5,633 nt of DNA, from the NCBI GenBank assembly GCA_020434645.1, contig JAGRAK010000140.1:1-5633 (forward strand), in the 5' to 3' direction. Positions 5,556 to 5,633 of the stretch are shown piece by piece. A model generated the notes under the pieces. That model worked only from the letters and a program-made list of their open reading frames with translations, made no database searches and was not told where the DNA came from. The position numbers and the translations under genes were made by a program. Numbering within the stretch: position 1 is the stretch's first letter; each line of letters starts with the position of its first letter. The DNA comes from Bdellovibrionales bacterium (GTDB lineage Bacteria > Bdellovibrionota > Bdellovibrionia > Bdellovibrionales > UBA1609).

Positions 5556-5633
5556 ATGAAAGTAATATTGCAAAAAGACGTTAAGAATGTTGGTAAGGTT
5601 GGGGATGTAGTGAATGTATCGACGGGTTACGCG
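5556..5633 (+). CDS. rplI: 50S ribosomal protein L9, N-terminal part
   Basis: Only the first 26 residues are in the window. They read MKVILQKDVKNVGKVGDVV then NVSTGYA, which matches the highly conserved start of L9 (MKVILLEDVxNLGKKGDxVxVxxGYARN) and its N-terminal rRNA-binding domain. L9 binds 23S rRNA at the base of the L1 stalk and helps keep the reading frame. The ATG at 5556 is fixed by this family start and by the AGAGAGG before it. It is the third gene of the rpsF operon, and the sequence is cut by the window edge, not by a mutation. Confidence 0.97.
   Translation, partial: MKVILQKDVKNVGKVGDVVNVSTGYA

Overview
This is an AT-rich bacterial window with dense gene packing. Most of it looks like ordinary chromosome: the end of a respiratory-complex gene, a secreted protease, a short FHA/hydrolase operon and the start of a ribosomal-protein operon. 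The order rpsF - YybS-like membrane protein - rplI recalls delta-proteobacterial-type genomes, and the Sdh/Frd iron-sulfur tail fits the non-classical SdhB of such groups. Together with the moderate GC and a CUB-tailed secreted subtilase, this suggests a Bdellovibrio-like or related predatory/delta-type Gram-negative. That placement is inference from gene content and was not tested by any search.

Layout, left to right. Bases 1-167 are the C-terminus of a succinate dehydrogenase/fumarate reductase iron-sulfur subunit. A spacer of about 150 bp with weak hairpins leads to a 72-residue unrecognised protein (321-539). Next is a secreted S8 (subtilisin-family) serine protease with propeptide, catalytic domain and C-terminal CUB-like domain (663-2294). 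It converges on a two-gene minus-strand operon: a tandem-FHA protein (3210-3950) followed by an alpha/beta hydrolase (2302-3210), overlapping by one base (TAATG). A perfect 8-bp hairpin inside the last codons of the hydrolase lies where both transcription units end.

Divergent from the FHA gene is a ribosomal operon: rpsF (S6) from a GTG at 4086, a DUF2232/YybS-like membrane protein from a TTG abutting the rpsF stop, and rplI (L9) running off the right edge. The rpsF leader can fold into a structure like the known S6:S18 autoregulatory motif: an inner hairpin, a 3' bulge holding CCG, and an outer stem that pairs UCCUU with the rpsF Shine-Dalgarno. This is the most interesting signal here, more so because rpsR (S18), which usually follows rpsF, is absent between rpsF and rplI. 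S6 also carries an unusual C-terminal extension of about 80 residues (charged helix, Arg/Asp/Gly-rich segment, acidic tail).

I see no mobile element, CRISPR array, tRNA or rRNA, and nothing that amounts to a clearly new multi-gene system.
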